Assembly: GCF_028768465.1 (NCBI RefSeq) | Contig: NZ_CP118225.1 | Location: 2,275,001-2,339,000, forward strand | Origin: Rhodopirellula sp. P2 | GTDB taxonomy: Bacteria > Planctomycetota > Planctomycetia > Pirellulales > Pirellulaceae | DNA: 64,000 nt | Direction: 5' to 3' | Shown here: positions 38,527 through 49,628 of the stretch, in pieces | Position numbering within the stretch: position 1 is the stretch's first letter | Layout of the letters: each line of letters begins with the position of its first letter | The notes under the pieces: generated by a model | The model's input: the letters and a program-made list of their open reading frames with translations, nothing else | The model's database searches: none | What the model was told of the DNA's origin: nothing | Translations under genes and position numbers: made by a program

Positions 38527-39135
38527 CTACAGCACGCCCTTCGTGCTCGGGATGGCATCGCTGCGAGGGTCGTTTTCAACGGCCATGCGGATCGCTCTCG
38601 CGGTGGCTTTGAAAACACATTCGCTGATGTGGTGAGCGTTGCTGCCGTGATGCAACAAGACGTGCAGGTTGCACTTCGCATTGACGGCGAACGATTGCCA
38701 AAAGTGTTCGACCAATTCGCTGTCAAACGTTCCGATCTTGGACGCTGCGATGGGAGCGTTGTACTCAAACGCGTAGCGTCCGCCCATGTCGACCGCTGAC
38801 GTGACCAAGCACTCATCCATCGGCAATGTGAAGTGGCCGTAGCGACGCACGCCGGCGCGATTGCCGAGAGCCTGATCGACCGCGGTGCCGAGTGCGATTC
38901 CGATGTCTTCGGCCGTGTGGTGATCGTCGACGTGCAGGTCGCCCTTGGCTTCCACGGTCAAGTCAATCAAGGCATGTTTGGCCAGCAGGTCCAGCATGTG
39001 ATCGAGAAAGCCGATCCCGGAATTGCGTTTGCCAGCGCCGCTGCCGTCGAGGTTGACCGACAACTGGATGTCGGTTTCGCCCGTTTTGCGTTCCAGGCTG
39101 ACTTCGCGTGACGAGTTGGATTGGGGGGAGGTCAT
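38527..39135 (-). CDS. hisB: imidazoleglycerol-phosphate dehydratase HisB
   Basis: 202 residues, ATG at 39135, 11 bases after hisC. Motifs GIGFLDHMLDLLAKH, GDLHVDDHHTAEDIGIALG, RRYGHFTLPMDECLV and CNLHVLLHHGSNAHHISECV provide the histidine and Glu ligands of the Mn site. It catalyses dehydration of imidazole glycerol phosphate in histidine synthesis. Length matches the monofunctional enzyme (about 195-205). A longer frame upstream overlaps hisC and is rejected. Confidence 0.97.
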   Translation of the reverse strand: MTSPQSNSSREVSLERKTGETDIQLSVNLDGSGAGKRNSGIGFLDHMLDLLAKHALIDLTVEAKGDLHVDDHHTAEDIGIALGTAVDQALGNRAGVRRYGHFTLPMDECLVTSAVDMGGRYAFEYNAPIAASKIGTFDSELVEHFWQSFAVNAKCNLHVLLHHGSNAHHISECVFKATARAIRMAVENDPRSDAIPSTKGVL

Positions 39136-39146
39136 GTCGAGTCCGC

Positions 39147-40220
39147 TCAGGCGGGAAGAGTGAAGTTGAGAGATTGCATCGCACGCTCGATCATCAGCAA
39201 GCACGCATCGATTTGTTCGTCGGTCCCGACACTGATTCGCAAGCCATCGCCCCAGTCGGGGAAGTCCATGTATCGGATCAGAATCTGACTTTGTTTGAGG
39301 TACTGGTGAATTTCGGCGTGTTTTCCTTCGGGGTGGCGGCACCACACGAAATTCGCGTGCGATGGTGTCACGTCGAACCCAAGTGCTCGCAAGCCGACGG
39401 TCAAACGTTCTCGCGTGATGTTCATTTTGGCAACGACATCGGCCAGCCAGTCTTGGCACCCCATCGCGGCGGTCGCAGCGGCGATTGAGATTGCGTCGCA
39501 GTTGTAGCTGTCTTTGATCTTGGTCAGTTCCGCGATCACATGCGGCTGAGCCACCAGGAACCCAAACCGGATGCCTGCCAAGCCATACGACTTGCTAAGT
39601 GTTCGGGTGACGAAAATGTTCTCGTTGGACTGCACGAGATCCAGGCAGTTCTCTTCCGCGAAGTCGGCGTAGGCTTCATCGATCACCAACGGGCAATCAA
39701 GCGAAGTTGAAAGTTCGGCGATCTGGCTTTTGGAAACGATTGTTCCGCTGGGGCTGTTGGGGTTGGGCAGCAGCACCAGCTTCAGGTCGTCGCGATTTTC
39801 GCCAAATGACTGCGGGAGTTCCCACGGATCGTTGAATGGGACCTGTTCCCAATTCGCACCTTGGATGTCAGCCAGCGTCCGGTACAGGATGTAGCTGGGG
39901 TAAGGCAGTCGCAGCAACTCACCTTCACCGACAAAACCGCGAACGAGCAAGGTCAGGATTTCGTCGCTGCCGTTGCCGGCGAGCACCCAATCGGGACCAG
40001 GCAATCCCAATGCATCCGCGGCGGCTCGTCGGAACGAGGTCGCCATGGGGTCGGGGTATCGGTTCAGCGGTCCGGTTGCGGCGGACTGGATCGCTGAGAC
40101 CACCGGGGCCGGAGGTGGGTAGGGGTTCTCGTTTGTGTTGAGCTTGATGAATTTGCCCGGTGGCGGTTGTTCCCCCGGGATGTACGGTTTCATCTTGGAA
40201 AGCGCGGGACGGTATTGCAA
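39147..40220 (-). CDS. hisC: histidinol-phosphate aminotransferase HisC
   Basis: 357 residues from a TTG at 40220; this includes the conserved RPALSKMKPYIPGEQPPPGK start of the family, which an ATG at 40193 would cut. PLP fold type I: KLNTNENPYPP, LAGNGSDEILTLLVRGFV, LPNPNSPSGTIVSK, VIDEAYADFAE, and the PLP-lysine motif TRTLSKSYGLAGIRFGF. It carries out the transamination step before histidinol in histidine synthesis. Upstream of hisB in the same operon. Confidence 0.96.
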   Translation of the reverse strand: MQYRPALSKMKPYIPGEQPPPGKFIKLNTNENPYPPPAPVVSAIQSAATGPLNRYPDPMATSFRRAAADALGLPGPDWVLAGNGSDEILTLLVRGFVGEGELLRLPYPSYILYRTLADIQGANWEQVPFNDPWELPQSFGENRDDLKLVLLPNPNSPSGTIVSKSQIAELSTSLDCPLVIDEAYADFAEENCLDLVQSNENIFVTRTLSKSYGLAGIRFGFLVAQPHVIAELTKIKDSYNCDAISIAAATAAMGCQDWLADVVAKMNITRERLTVGLRALGFDVTPSHANFVWCRHPEGKHAEIHQYLKQSQILIRYMDFPDWGDGLRISVGTDEQIDACLLMIERAMQSLNFTLPA

Positions 40221-40288
40221 CGAATCAGCTCGAAGGAGAGTGTCGGAAGGGCCGGCGGGGAACAGGCATTGTAGTCATTTCACGACAA

Positions 40289-40320
40289 CATCCCATTCCG
40301 GGCGAAGCCGAAATGGGATG
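40289..40320. repeat. inverted repeat upstream of hisC
   Basis: CATCCCATT (40289-40297) pairs with AATGGGATG (40312-40320), with CGG/CCG extending the stem inside. It lies between the secreted protein gene ending at 40371 and hisC, on the transcript side of both; it could be a terminator or attenuator-like hairpin. No leader peptide with histidine codons was seen. Confidence 0.45.
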
Positions 40321-40370
40321 CTGGGTTGGACATCGTGGAATTGGAGTGACCGCCAGGCGGCCAGTCAGGT

Positions 40371-41009
40371 TCACCGGTTCGGGAAGAACGGTTGGTTGGA
40401 CGAGGGAACGCTTGTGCCAGGACGTTGGGGGCTTGGCGCCCGATTGCTGGACTGGCCGGTCGGTGAATTCGCTGTGGGGCGTGAAGGTGTGTCCTGCTTT
40501 TGGATATCGCTGAGGTTCCAGCGTTTTCCGTTCAGGCCGTCGGCAGGGTTCCAGGTCAATCCTGGAACGAACATCAGCGACGCGATGCTGGGGCCGTTGA
40601 TCGATGCGGTGCCCCATTCGGTTTCGACTGTGATGAGTTTGACATCGGTCGCTCCGGTGATTGAGTCGCCGTTGAGCATGACCACGGTGGTGGTCGCGTC
40701 GTTGGCGGAGGCAAAGCGGATGCCGGCAACTTCCGACAAGGGGATGCTGGCGGTGCCAAACGAGGTCTGCATTTGCAGTTGAGTCGTGTCGGTCAGCGTG
40801 CCTTCGATTTTGGAATCGTTGACCAGGCCGACGGTCACGCTGAGTGGGCGAGCTTTGGCCGACGTTCCGGCGGCTTGAACCGGGGCCGCCTTGGTCGGTT
40901 CGGCTTTCGCAGGCGATGCCTTGGGAAGTTCTTCGTCTTGGGCGTGGGCCGAGACGGAAACCACTGCCAGCGCGGCAGCCATCAAAAGGTGGAAACAACG
41001 GCGTTTCAT
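40371..41009 (-). CDS. secreted protein with two small beta repeats
   Basis: 212 residues. Signal peptide MKRRCFHLLMAAALAVVSVS with cleavage after AHA. After an Ala/Lys/Pro linker there are two copies of an about 45-residue beta unit, (NDSKIEGTLTDTTQLQMQTS) FGTASIPLSEVAGIRFA and (LNGDSITGATDVKLITVETE) WGTASINGPSIASLMF, resembling repeats that bind around a membrane or other protein. The C-terminus is Pro/Ser-rich. Function unknown; it precedes hisC in the same direction. Confidence 0.8.
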   Translation of the reverse strand: MKRRCFHLLMAAALAVVSVSAHAQDEELPKASPAKAEPTKAAPVQAAGTSAKARPLSVTVGLVNDSKIEGTLTDTTQLQMQTSFGTASIPLSEVAGIRFASANDATTTVVMLNGDSITGATDVKLITVETEWGTASINGPSIASLMFVPGLTWNPADGLNGKRWNLSDIQKQDTPSRPTANSPTGQSSNRAPSPQRPGTSVPSSNQPFFPNR

Positions 41010-41110
41010 CGGGGAGACTCCGAGGAGATAAGCGAAGGAACTGTGCGGCTAAATGTAGGTGGGACTACCGTAGCGAATGTCATCAAGACTTTCGGGAATT
41101 TGTCAAGCAA

Positions 41111-41275
41111 GTCGAAACTCGTGACGAGTTTCGTTACCCGAGCAATGAGGCCAGTCAAAACTCTTGACGAGTTTCGCTACCCGAGCAATGAGGCCAGTCA
41201 AAACTCTTGACGAGTTTCGCTACCCGGGCGATGAGGCCAGCCGAGACTCTTGACGAGTTTCGTTACCCGAACCAT
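41111..41275. repeat. 43-base tandem repeat, about 3.8 units, each with a palindrome
   Basis: Units start at 41111, 41154, 41197 and 41240 (the last ends near 41275). Each contains GTC(A/G)AAACTC-TTG/GTG-ACGAGTTTCG and CTACCCG(A/G)GC(A/G)ATGAGGCCA. In unit 1 GAAACTCGT-g-ACGAGTTTC is a perfect palindrome; the others keep AAACTC/GAGTTT. The units lie downstream of mdh and upstream of the secreted protein. Confidence 0.92.
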
Positions 41276-41319
41276 TCGCTGTCACGGACCACTAGCGTAA
41301 TCGATCCACAGGACGAAAG

Positions 41320-41357
41320 AAGAGAGCCTGCCACTCAAAAGGGTGGAATGCTCTCTT
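41320..41357 (-). terminator. hairpin after mdh
   Basis: AAGAGAGC (41320-41327) pairs with GCTCTCTT (41350-41357); CCACTC and GGGTGG extend it inside with one mismatch. On the minus strand the stem is followed by T-rich CTTTCG, 70 bases after the mdh stop, fitting an intrinsic terminator. Confidence 0.5.
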
Positions 41358-41426
41358 GGCGATTGTGAAATCAGCCCATCTGATGCGACCCGCCTGGATG
41401 CGGCAGGGCGTTTCAGCGTGTCGCTG

Positions 41427-43494
<2,068 letters not shown>

Positions 43495-44379
43495 GTGAAC
43501 GAACTGAACGCGTCTTCCGAACTCGTTTCGAACGAATCGCAAACGCATCGGGATCCCGCTTCAACGGGATCCGATTCTGCCGTTGAACCAAGTTACTGGT
43601 TCAGCGATGAGTACGTTGCACGGATGCGACAAACGCTGGGGCCGGATGCCTGCCGCGCGTTGTCGATCTATCCCCTGCCCGACTCGTTTTGCTTGTCGGT
43701 GATTGTGCCGGTGTACAACGAGTGCTCGACCGTGGAGTCGGTGCTGAATTCGTTGCGGAACACCGGTCTGCCAATGCAGATCATCGTGGTGGATGATGGT
43801 TCCAACGATGGATCCGGGGAATCCTTGCGGCAGTATCAAAGTGACCACAATGTCACTCTGATCAGACACCCCGAAAACCGTGGCAAAGGTGCGGCGATCC
43901 GCACAGCGATCGAAGCCACTCAGGGCGACGTGATCGTGATCCAAGACGCTGACAGTGAGTACGACCCCGGCGATTTTCGGGTCATGTTGCAACCGTTGTT
44001 GGCAGGGGAAGCCGATGTGGTTTACGGCACACGCTATGGTCATTGCGATCGCCAGGTCTCGCCCTGGTGGCATCAAGCCGTCAACGGGTTCATTTCCTGG
44101 TTAGCCAGTGTGGCAATCGGGCCGCGTTTGAGCGATGTCGAAACCTGTTACAAGATGGCTCGTCGCGAGAATTTCTTGGGCATTCTGCCGCAGTTGAAGG
44201 AAAACCGCTTCGGAATTGAGATCGAGTTGACGGCTCGCTGGGCCCGGAAAGGGTTGCGTTTCACAGAACGTCCGATTCGTTATCACCACCGCTGGTACGA
44301 CGAAGGCAAGAAGATCACCTGGCGGGACGGGGTCGCTGCTTTGGGTTGCATTTTTCGTTACGGTTTGCTCCGTCGATGA
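43495..44379 (+). CDS. family 2 glycosyltransferase (DPM1-like)
   Basis: 294 residues from a GTG at 43495. The first 65 residues are polar and not conserved; the GT2 domain begins FCLSVIVPVYNECSTVESVL, with donor-binding IIVVDDGSNDGSGESL at about 96-111, HPENRGKGAAIRTAIE and the metal-binding VIVIQDADSEYDPGDFRVML. C-terminal KMARRENFLGILPQL and RFGIEIELTARWARKGLRF match dolichol/undecaprenyl-phosphate mannosyl/glucosyltransferases. No membrane anchor is visible, so it is probably soluble or peripheral. It likely supplies lipid-linked sugar for envelope glycans. Confidence 0.93.
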   Translation: MNELNASSELVSNESQTHRDPASTGSDSAVEPSYWFSDEYVARMRQTLGPDACRALSIYPLPDSFCLSVIVPVYNECSTVESVLNSLRNTGLPMQIIVVDDGSNDGSGESLRQYQSDHNVTLIRHPENRGKGAAIRTAIEATQGDVIVIQDADSEYDPGDFRVMLQPLLAGEADVVYGTRYGHCDRQVSPWWHQAVNGFISWLASVAIGPRLSDVETCYKMARRENFLGILPQLKENRFGIEIELTARWARKGLRFTERPIRYHHRWYDEGKKITWRDGVAALGCIFRYGLLRR

Positions 44380-44806
44380 TCTGCGAGCAGGGCTGCAACG
44401 CGGAGTGACGCAAGCGAACTGATTGCGATGCAGGATATCCCGCGTTTGGGCTTCAGATTGGGCGGCTGAACAGAACGACACGGTGGAGTCATCGAGTTTC
44501 ACGGCAATCGTGTTTCACGCAGTGGTTGTGTTGTGAAAACGAGAAGCCTGTGACAGGCGTGTTTCACGGCACTCAGCGGTCTCGGAAACGGCTTGCAAGG
44601 GGAGGAATTCGATCCCGTTTCGATCTGTTCTTTTCCAAGCCGAGTTGGGTATGGTCGCAATCGTGAAACGGAGACTCGACGAGGTCTCGAAAGCCAGCTC
44701 ACTGATGGGCTTTCGCGGACGCTGACCAGCGATTGAACGCAGGTCATTGTCTTGTTGGGAATCCGTTTTCGTCAGCCCACCCCATGCGGTGCGAAGGATT
44801 CGCCAA
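44380..44806. other. intergenic, with recurring GTTTCACG motif
   Basis: No gene. The 8-mer GTTTCACG occurs at 44496-44503, 44512-44519 and 44561-44568 and, inverted (CGTGAAAC), at 44662-44669. GCCTGT-g-ACAGGC at about 44546-44558 is a small palindrome. It lies upstream of the AsmA-like gene at 44807. Confidence 0.5.
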
Positions 44807-46246
44807 ATGCACGAACGGACGATGCGAGCCGTGGCTCGAGGTTTGTTCGTTGCCTGCTGCGCGGTTCCGACCTGTGTGACGATGCTGATCATCCTCGTGA
44901 TGTGGTCGCCGTGGTATCACCGTCGGTGCATCCGGGCGACGGAAGCAACGCTCGCGTTGCAAACCGGTTTGGATGTTCGCATCGGTTCGCTGGAACGTGT
45001 CAGCCCAACGACGTGGCAGCTGGGCGACGTTCAATTGCGAGACAATGAAACCAAGCAATCGATCGGCAGAATTCGAATTGTGTCCTGGGTGCAAGAGGAC
45101 GACCGCACGATCGTGCGGTTGAGCCAACCTGAGATTCGCGCGGAGTATCTCGACGACGTGTGGCAGTTGGTTCATGACCGATTTCTTTGTCGGCCTGAGC
45201 ACACGCTGCATCCCATTCGGTTGGCCGCTGATGACCTGACGATTCAGTCCGCCCATTCTCAAATCACGGTTCGTGATTTGGACGGCAGAATCTTACCGGG
45301 CGAGAAGGAAGTCTCTGCCGTTTTGTATTGCATGCTGGCGGGGGAACGTCCCGACATGGAACCGATGGAAATTGAAATCAAGCGTCGCCGTGACGAGGGG
45401 CAACCACGAACCAGCGTTGCGTTGCGAACCGGCGAACTGAACGCACCTCTCGCTTGGTTGGCGGGCTATCATCCCGCGTTCGAAAAACTGGGCGACGAAG
45501 CAACCTTTCATGGTGCAGCCAAGCTATCGCAGGTGCCCAGTCAAGCCGGAATGGGGGCCGCTGGTTTGGTTTGGATGTTGGATCTCAGCAGTGCTCGGAT
45601 CGAGAACATCGACATGGCGAGGATGACAGAGTTCTTGCCGCATCGTTTGGTCGGCAAGGGATCGTTGCAGTTGAACCGTTGCCAGATTGTTCCGGGTGGC
45701 GTGGTGGACGTTGACGGAGTGATTCAGGTCACACGCGGTTGGATCTCCGCGTCGTTGTTGCCGCGTTTGGCAGAAGACTTGGGTTGCCAGTTGGCCACCG
45801 CCGTTCCGGACGACTTTCCATTTGATTTGATTGCGATCGACTTTGATTTGTACGACGGCAAGCTCGCGATGGAAGGTTTGTGCAACAGCCAGCGTGGGTT
45901 TGAAAAGATGCCGCCTGGAACGATGTTGTGTGCCGGGGGCCAGCCGATTGTGAGGACCGGTCCCCAACAGATTGCAGCGACTCAATTGATGCGTTTGTTC
46001 GCGGCTCCGCACAGCGTGTCGGTGCCCGTGTCCGGCCAAACGCTGGAGATGCTATGGTTGCTTCAACCGCCCCGCGGTCCACTCACGTTGAACGATTCCA
46101 TTGGGAACATCCCGGGAACGCCGCCAGTGGATGAATCAGGGCTGCCCATTGGACAAGACGCACCGCGGGTTTCAGGACGCATCAGCGGTTTTCAATCGGC
46201 TCCTGCTCCGAACGACGCGGCATCCCAACCGCGTGGCTATTGGTAG
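44807..46246 (+). CDS. membrane-anchored AsmA-like envelope protein
   Basis: 479 residues from the ATG at 44807 (a TTG at 44747 would add 20). One transmembrane helix near the N-terminus (GLFVACCAVPTCVTMLIILV) followed by SPWYHRRCIRATEATLALQT and GLDVRIGSLERVSPTTWQLG, the start of an AsmA/YhdP-type periplasmic beta-rich scaffold that begins with lipid- or envelope-associated segments. The middle is long beta-strand-rich sequence, and the end (IPGTPPVDESGLPIGQDAPR) is proline-rich. Probably works in outer-envelope assembly; this is inference from the fold pattern. Confidence 0.78.
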   Translation: MHERTMRAVARGLFVACCAVPTCVTMLIILVMWSPWYHRRCIRATEATLALQTGLDVRIGSLERVSPTTWQLGDVQLRDNETKQSIGRIRIVSWVQEDDRTIVRLSQPEIRAEYLDDVWQLVHDRFLCRPEHTLHPIRLAADDLTIQSAHSQITVRDLDGRILPGEKEVSAVLYCMLAGERPDMEPMEIEIKRRRDEGQPRTSVALRTGELNAPLAWLAGYHPAFEKLGDEATFHGAAKLSQVPSQAGMGAAGLVWMLDLSSARIENIDMARMTEFLPHRLVGKGSLQLNRCQIVPGGVVDVDGVIQVTRGWISASLLPRLAEDLGCQLATAVPDDFPFDLIAIDFDLYDGKLAMEGLCNSQRGFEKMPPGTMLCAGGQPIVRTGPQQIAATQLMRLFAAPHSVSVPVSGQTLEMLWLLQPPRGPLTLNDSIGNIPGTPPVDESGLPIGQDAPRVSGRISGFQSAPAPNDAASQPRGYW

Positions 46247-46278
46247 GCAAGACGAGTTGCCGGGCCCTGGGCAACCGT

Positions 46279-48597
46279 TCATTGCGTGGCCGGTGAAAGT
46301 CGCTTCAAGGCTGGGTCGGTGCCGTTGCTGCCCAGGCTCACTCGGTCAGCCAACGCATCATTGCTGTTGATGGAATCCGCGGCTTGTGTGATTCGGTAGA
46401 TACCAGCCAAGCAAGCGGCGGAAACGATGAAGCAGCATGCCGTCCAATAAGGGTGGTACGCCGGTCCATTGGCTGTGTTCTGGATCAGTTCATTCAAGAT
46501 CGGTAAGTCCAACTCCGTGACACGTTGCAGCGACACCGACAGGGCATTGTTGCAGAAGTGAATCGCGATGCCTGGCAACACGCTTCCGGTGCGAAGTGCG
46601 ATCCAGCCGAGCAGCAGTCCCATGAACGTTGCCGAAATCGATTGTTGAAGCACGCCATGCGAGATGCCAAACATCAACGCGGTGACCAAGACGGCTCGCA
46701 ATGGGTGGCCGCCGCGGATCAGGCCGCCAAAGATGAATCCACGGTACGTGAGTTCTTCGCAGATCGCTGGGACAAAAGCCATCAGCAGGATCACTGAGGT
46801 CCACGGGGCCGAGGCGATTTGCTGGGTGAACGGCAGCATTGCCTCGACCGCTTGGTCACTGAGGGGGTACATCGCACTGATCCATCCAGCCAATTGAATG
46901 TATAGCGGATGAAGCATGACGCAGAGCACGCCGATGACTGGCCACGTTCGCCAGTTTGGAAGATTCAGTCGCAGGCTGGTACGCAGGGACGTGGTCAGCA
47001 TGACCGACATCAACAGCGTCGGAGCCAAGATCAATCCAAGTTGGGGGATCAGGACCAGGGTCGCGATGCCCGCAAACGTCGTTGGCATCTCGGTCACGGC
47101 AAGTTTGCCAAAGAAGAGTCCGACGAGCACCACGGCTCCGCATCCAAATGCGACGGTGGGGGTGGCTGCCAATTGGCGGTCACGCCAAAGGTGTCGGAAC
47201 CAAGCCCCGAGTTCCCACTGATCGCCATCACCAAACAAAACGGATTCGGATTCGAACTGACGGCGGGCCCATTGAACGGCCAACCACAGGCAAATGCCCG
47301 TGACAAGTGCAACGGTCGGAACGTACGTCAAGGCTTCGACCATGTGTCCCTCGACCAGGGTTCTGACAAGCAAGAACATTCCGGTGACAGGAATCAAGCT
47401 GGTGCCCAAGCTGAGCGTCGTGCCTGGCAACATCGGTAGCAAGACCAGTGGCAGCGTCAGCATCATCAACGGCATCAGGTAGTACTGGCCTTCCTTGCTA
47501 CTGCGGGCCATGGCGGCGACCGCGAGAGCCAATGCGCTGAACAAGGCTGACAGCGGGATCAGGGCCACGAACAACCACAGCATCGGGATCAAAGGCGGCG
47601 TTCCCATGGAGCCGCCCGCGGGACCAATTGCGATTTGATTGAACACGAACGTGCTGGTGACCAGCATCGAGCAGGCGTTGAGGATTGCAGTCATCATGCT
47701 GAATGACATCACGGCGCCGAGCTTGCCCCAAACAATTTCACTTCGAAGCGTGGGACTGCAGAGCAACGTTTCCAGCGTTCCACGTTCTTTCTCACCAGCG
47801 ACCAAATCGATCGCGGGATAGAACGCGCCGGTCATCGCCCAGATCAGCATGATGAACGGCAGAAGCTTGCTCCAAAACGCGGCTTCGCGAGTTCGCTCGG
47901 GAGCGATGTCGACGTCACGGACTTGGAACGGATCCAAGACCGAAAGCTCCATCCCTGCCGAGGACAATCGGTTGCGAACCCAGGTTCCACGCCAGTGATT
48001 CAAAATCGAGGCCATGCGTTCTCTCGCGACCAGAGACTGGTCCGAGGCAACGTTGTAGAACAGCCCGATGGTGCCCTGTTGGTTGGGCTGCGTGGGGTTG
48101 GTTTCTGACAGGGGTGTTTCAAAGCAGATCACGCAGTCGTAGATGCCGTCGCGAACCCAGGCTTCACTCCGCTCGCTCAGATCTCCGGTGCGTTCCAGTT
48201 CGCTGGTTCGAAAAGTCGTCACGTTGACGTTGCGAACGTCTTCGGAGACCGCATCGGCAAACTGGTACTGTGGCAGTGCTTTCTCGGGCGTGTCAGTGTC
48301 TGCGGCTTCTTTCTCAACCAGCAGCGGAGGGACGTCGCCAGTCGTTGCGGCTTGGACATGTTCCATCCCGATCACGCAAACGGAGATCGGATGTTGTTGA
48401 GTGAACTGCGCGATCTGCAGCAGCAGCATTCCGACGATGGGGTACAGCAAAATTGGCAGAACGATGATCGTGAAGAGCGTGCGCCGGTCTCGCAATTGAT
48501 CTCGCATTTCGCGTGCGTAGATCAAGCCGATGGTTTCCAGTCGCGGTCGATTGGCTTTGGCGGCCCGCTCGCGTTTTTGTTGAGATGATTCGCTCAT
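46279..48597 (-). CDS. ABC exporter permease fused to CPBP intramembrane protease
   Basis: 772 residues, ATG at 48597, overlapping the stop of the ATPase gene by four bases (ATGA). The N-terminal half is a NatB/ABC-2 permease: cytoplasmic helix [20 protein letters not shown], a large periplasmic loop (about 65-240) and helices ending in [20 protein letters not shown], the ABC-2 signature. From about 590 a CPBP (CAAX protease and bacteriocin-processing) domain follows with [24 protein letters not shown] and [15 protein letters not shown], the usual E-E-x-x-x-R, H and H-x-x-x-N catalytic set. It presumably exports Na+ or small molecules and may also process membrane proteins. Confidence 0.92.
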   Translation of the reverse strand: MSESSQQKRERAAKANRPRLETIGLIYAREMRDQLRDRRTLFTIIVLPILLYPIVGMLLLQIAQFTQQHPISVCVIGMEHVQAATTGDVPPLLVEKEAADTDTPEKALPQYQFADAVSEDVRNVNVTTFRTSELERTGDLSERSEAWVRDGIYDCVICFETPLSETNPTQPNQQGTIGLFYNVASDQSLVARERMASILNHWRGTWVRNRLSSAGMELSVLDPFQVRDVDIAPERTREAAFWSKLLPFIMLIWAMTGAFYPAIDLVAGEKERGTLETLLCSPTLRSEIVWGKLGAVMSFSMMTAILNACSMLVTSTFVFNQIAIGPAGGSMGTPPLIPMLWLFVALIPLSALFSALALAVAAMARSSKEGQYYLMPLMMLTLPLVLLPMLPGTTLSLGTSLIPVTGMFLLVRTLVEGHMVEALTYVPTVALVTGICLWLAVQWARRQFESESVLFGDGDQWELGAWFRHLWRDRQLAATPTVAFGCGAVVLVGLFFGKLAVTEMPTTFAGIATLVLIPQLGLILAPTLLMSVMLTTSLRTSLRLNLPNWRTWPVIGVLCVMLHPLYIQLAGWISAMYPLSDQAVEAMLPFTQQIASAPWTSVILLMAFVPAICEELTYRGFIFGGLIRGGHPLRAVLVTALMFGISHGVLQQSISATFMGLLLGWIALRTGSVLPGIAIHFCNNALSVSLQRVTELDLPILNELIQNTANGPAYHPYWTACCFIVSAACLAGIYRITQAADSINSNDALADRVSLGSNGTDPALKRLSPATQ

Positions 48598-49415
48598 TGA
48601 GCTGCCTCCGTGGTAGCGAGCAATTGGTCACTGTCGTGGTCGTTTTTGGACGCTCGATGTTGTTCGTCGGCTTCCGCGGTTTCGTGTTCGCTGAGCAGCG
48701 AGAAGAAGAGTTCTTCAAAGTTCTCTTCTTCGTGGCGGTCAACCAGTTCCCCCAAGGTGCCCGAGTCCAAAATGCGTCCCCGATGCATGATCGCGATTCG
48801 GTCGCACAACCGTTCCACCTCGCTCATGATGTGAGTGGAAAAGATCAGGCACTTGCCCGCCTCTCGTAATTCGCGAATGACTTCCAGCAGGTTGCGAGCG
48901 ACCAGCACGTCCAGTCCAAGCGTTGCTTCGTCAAACACGAGCACCGGCGGGTCGTGCACCAAGGCTCGAGCGATCGAAACTTTTTGCTGCATGCCGGTGG
49001 ACATCTTGCTGCCCGGAACATCGCGGAACTCGTTCATCCGAAGTTGGCTGAACAGTTTTTCAAGCCGATCGTTGAGTTCGTCGCGTTGCATGCCATGCAG
49101 GCGGCCGAAGTAACCGACCATCTCCCAGGCGGTCATGCGGTCGTAAATGGCGGTGTTGTTGCTGACGAAACCGATGCGGCGACGGACTTCCGTCGGCTCA
49201 TGTGACACGTCGTAGCCATTGATCGTGGCGATCCCAGAGCTGGGGCGCAGCACGGTCGAGAGGATCCGCAGAACCGTGGTTTTTCCGGCGCCATTGGGGC
49301 CGAGCAGTCCAAAGATTTCTCCCGGTTTGACACAAAATGAAATGTGGTCAACGGCCAAGAAACGTCCCCGGCGAAGGTCTTCGTAGGCCTTCGTCAGGTG
49401 TTGGACATGAATCAT
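48594..49415 (-). CDS. ABC transporter ATPase (NatA-like)
   Basis: 273 residues, ATG at 49415, stop overlapping the permease gene. Walker [13 protein letters not shown] at about 36-47, a Q-loop region, signature variant [15 protein letters not shown] at 138-152 and Walker [16 protein letters not shown] at about 157-171 with H-loop STHIMSEVE. The signature has T-G-M-Q-Q instead of S-G-G-Q-Q, as in NatA-type proteins. The C-terminus is acidic. It forms the exporter with the downstream fused permease. Confidence 0.95.
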   Translation of the reverse strand: MIHVQHLTKAYEDLRRGRFLAVDHISFCVKPGEIFGLLGPNGAGKTTVLRILSTVLRPSSGIATINGYDVSHEPTEVRRRIGFVSNNTAIYDRMTAWEMVGYFGRLHGMQRDELNDRLEKLFSQLRMNEFRDVPGSKMSTGMQQKVSIARALVHDPPVLVFDEATLGLDVLVARNLLEVIRELREAGKCLIFSTHIMSEVERLCDRIAIMHRGRILDSGTLGELVDRHEEENFEELFFSLLSEHETAEADEQHRASKNDHDSDQLLATTEAAQ

Positions 49416-49628
49416 GGGGTATCAGCCAGGCTCGAATGCAAACGGTCAGTCAGAGGTCCCCCGTGCTTGCACGCGGGTTCCTTTGGGAACCGTAACTCTC
49501 AGTGACGTGTCAGGCGTGATTCCATTCGTCGAATGCGGCCTGCTGGAGTCAAACCGACGACGTGATGGGCCGTTTGTTGGGACTGGTCCGATCAAACCGA
49601 TTGTGTCGATGAAGGGTCAGCTTGAGAA

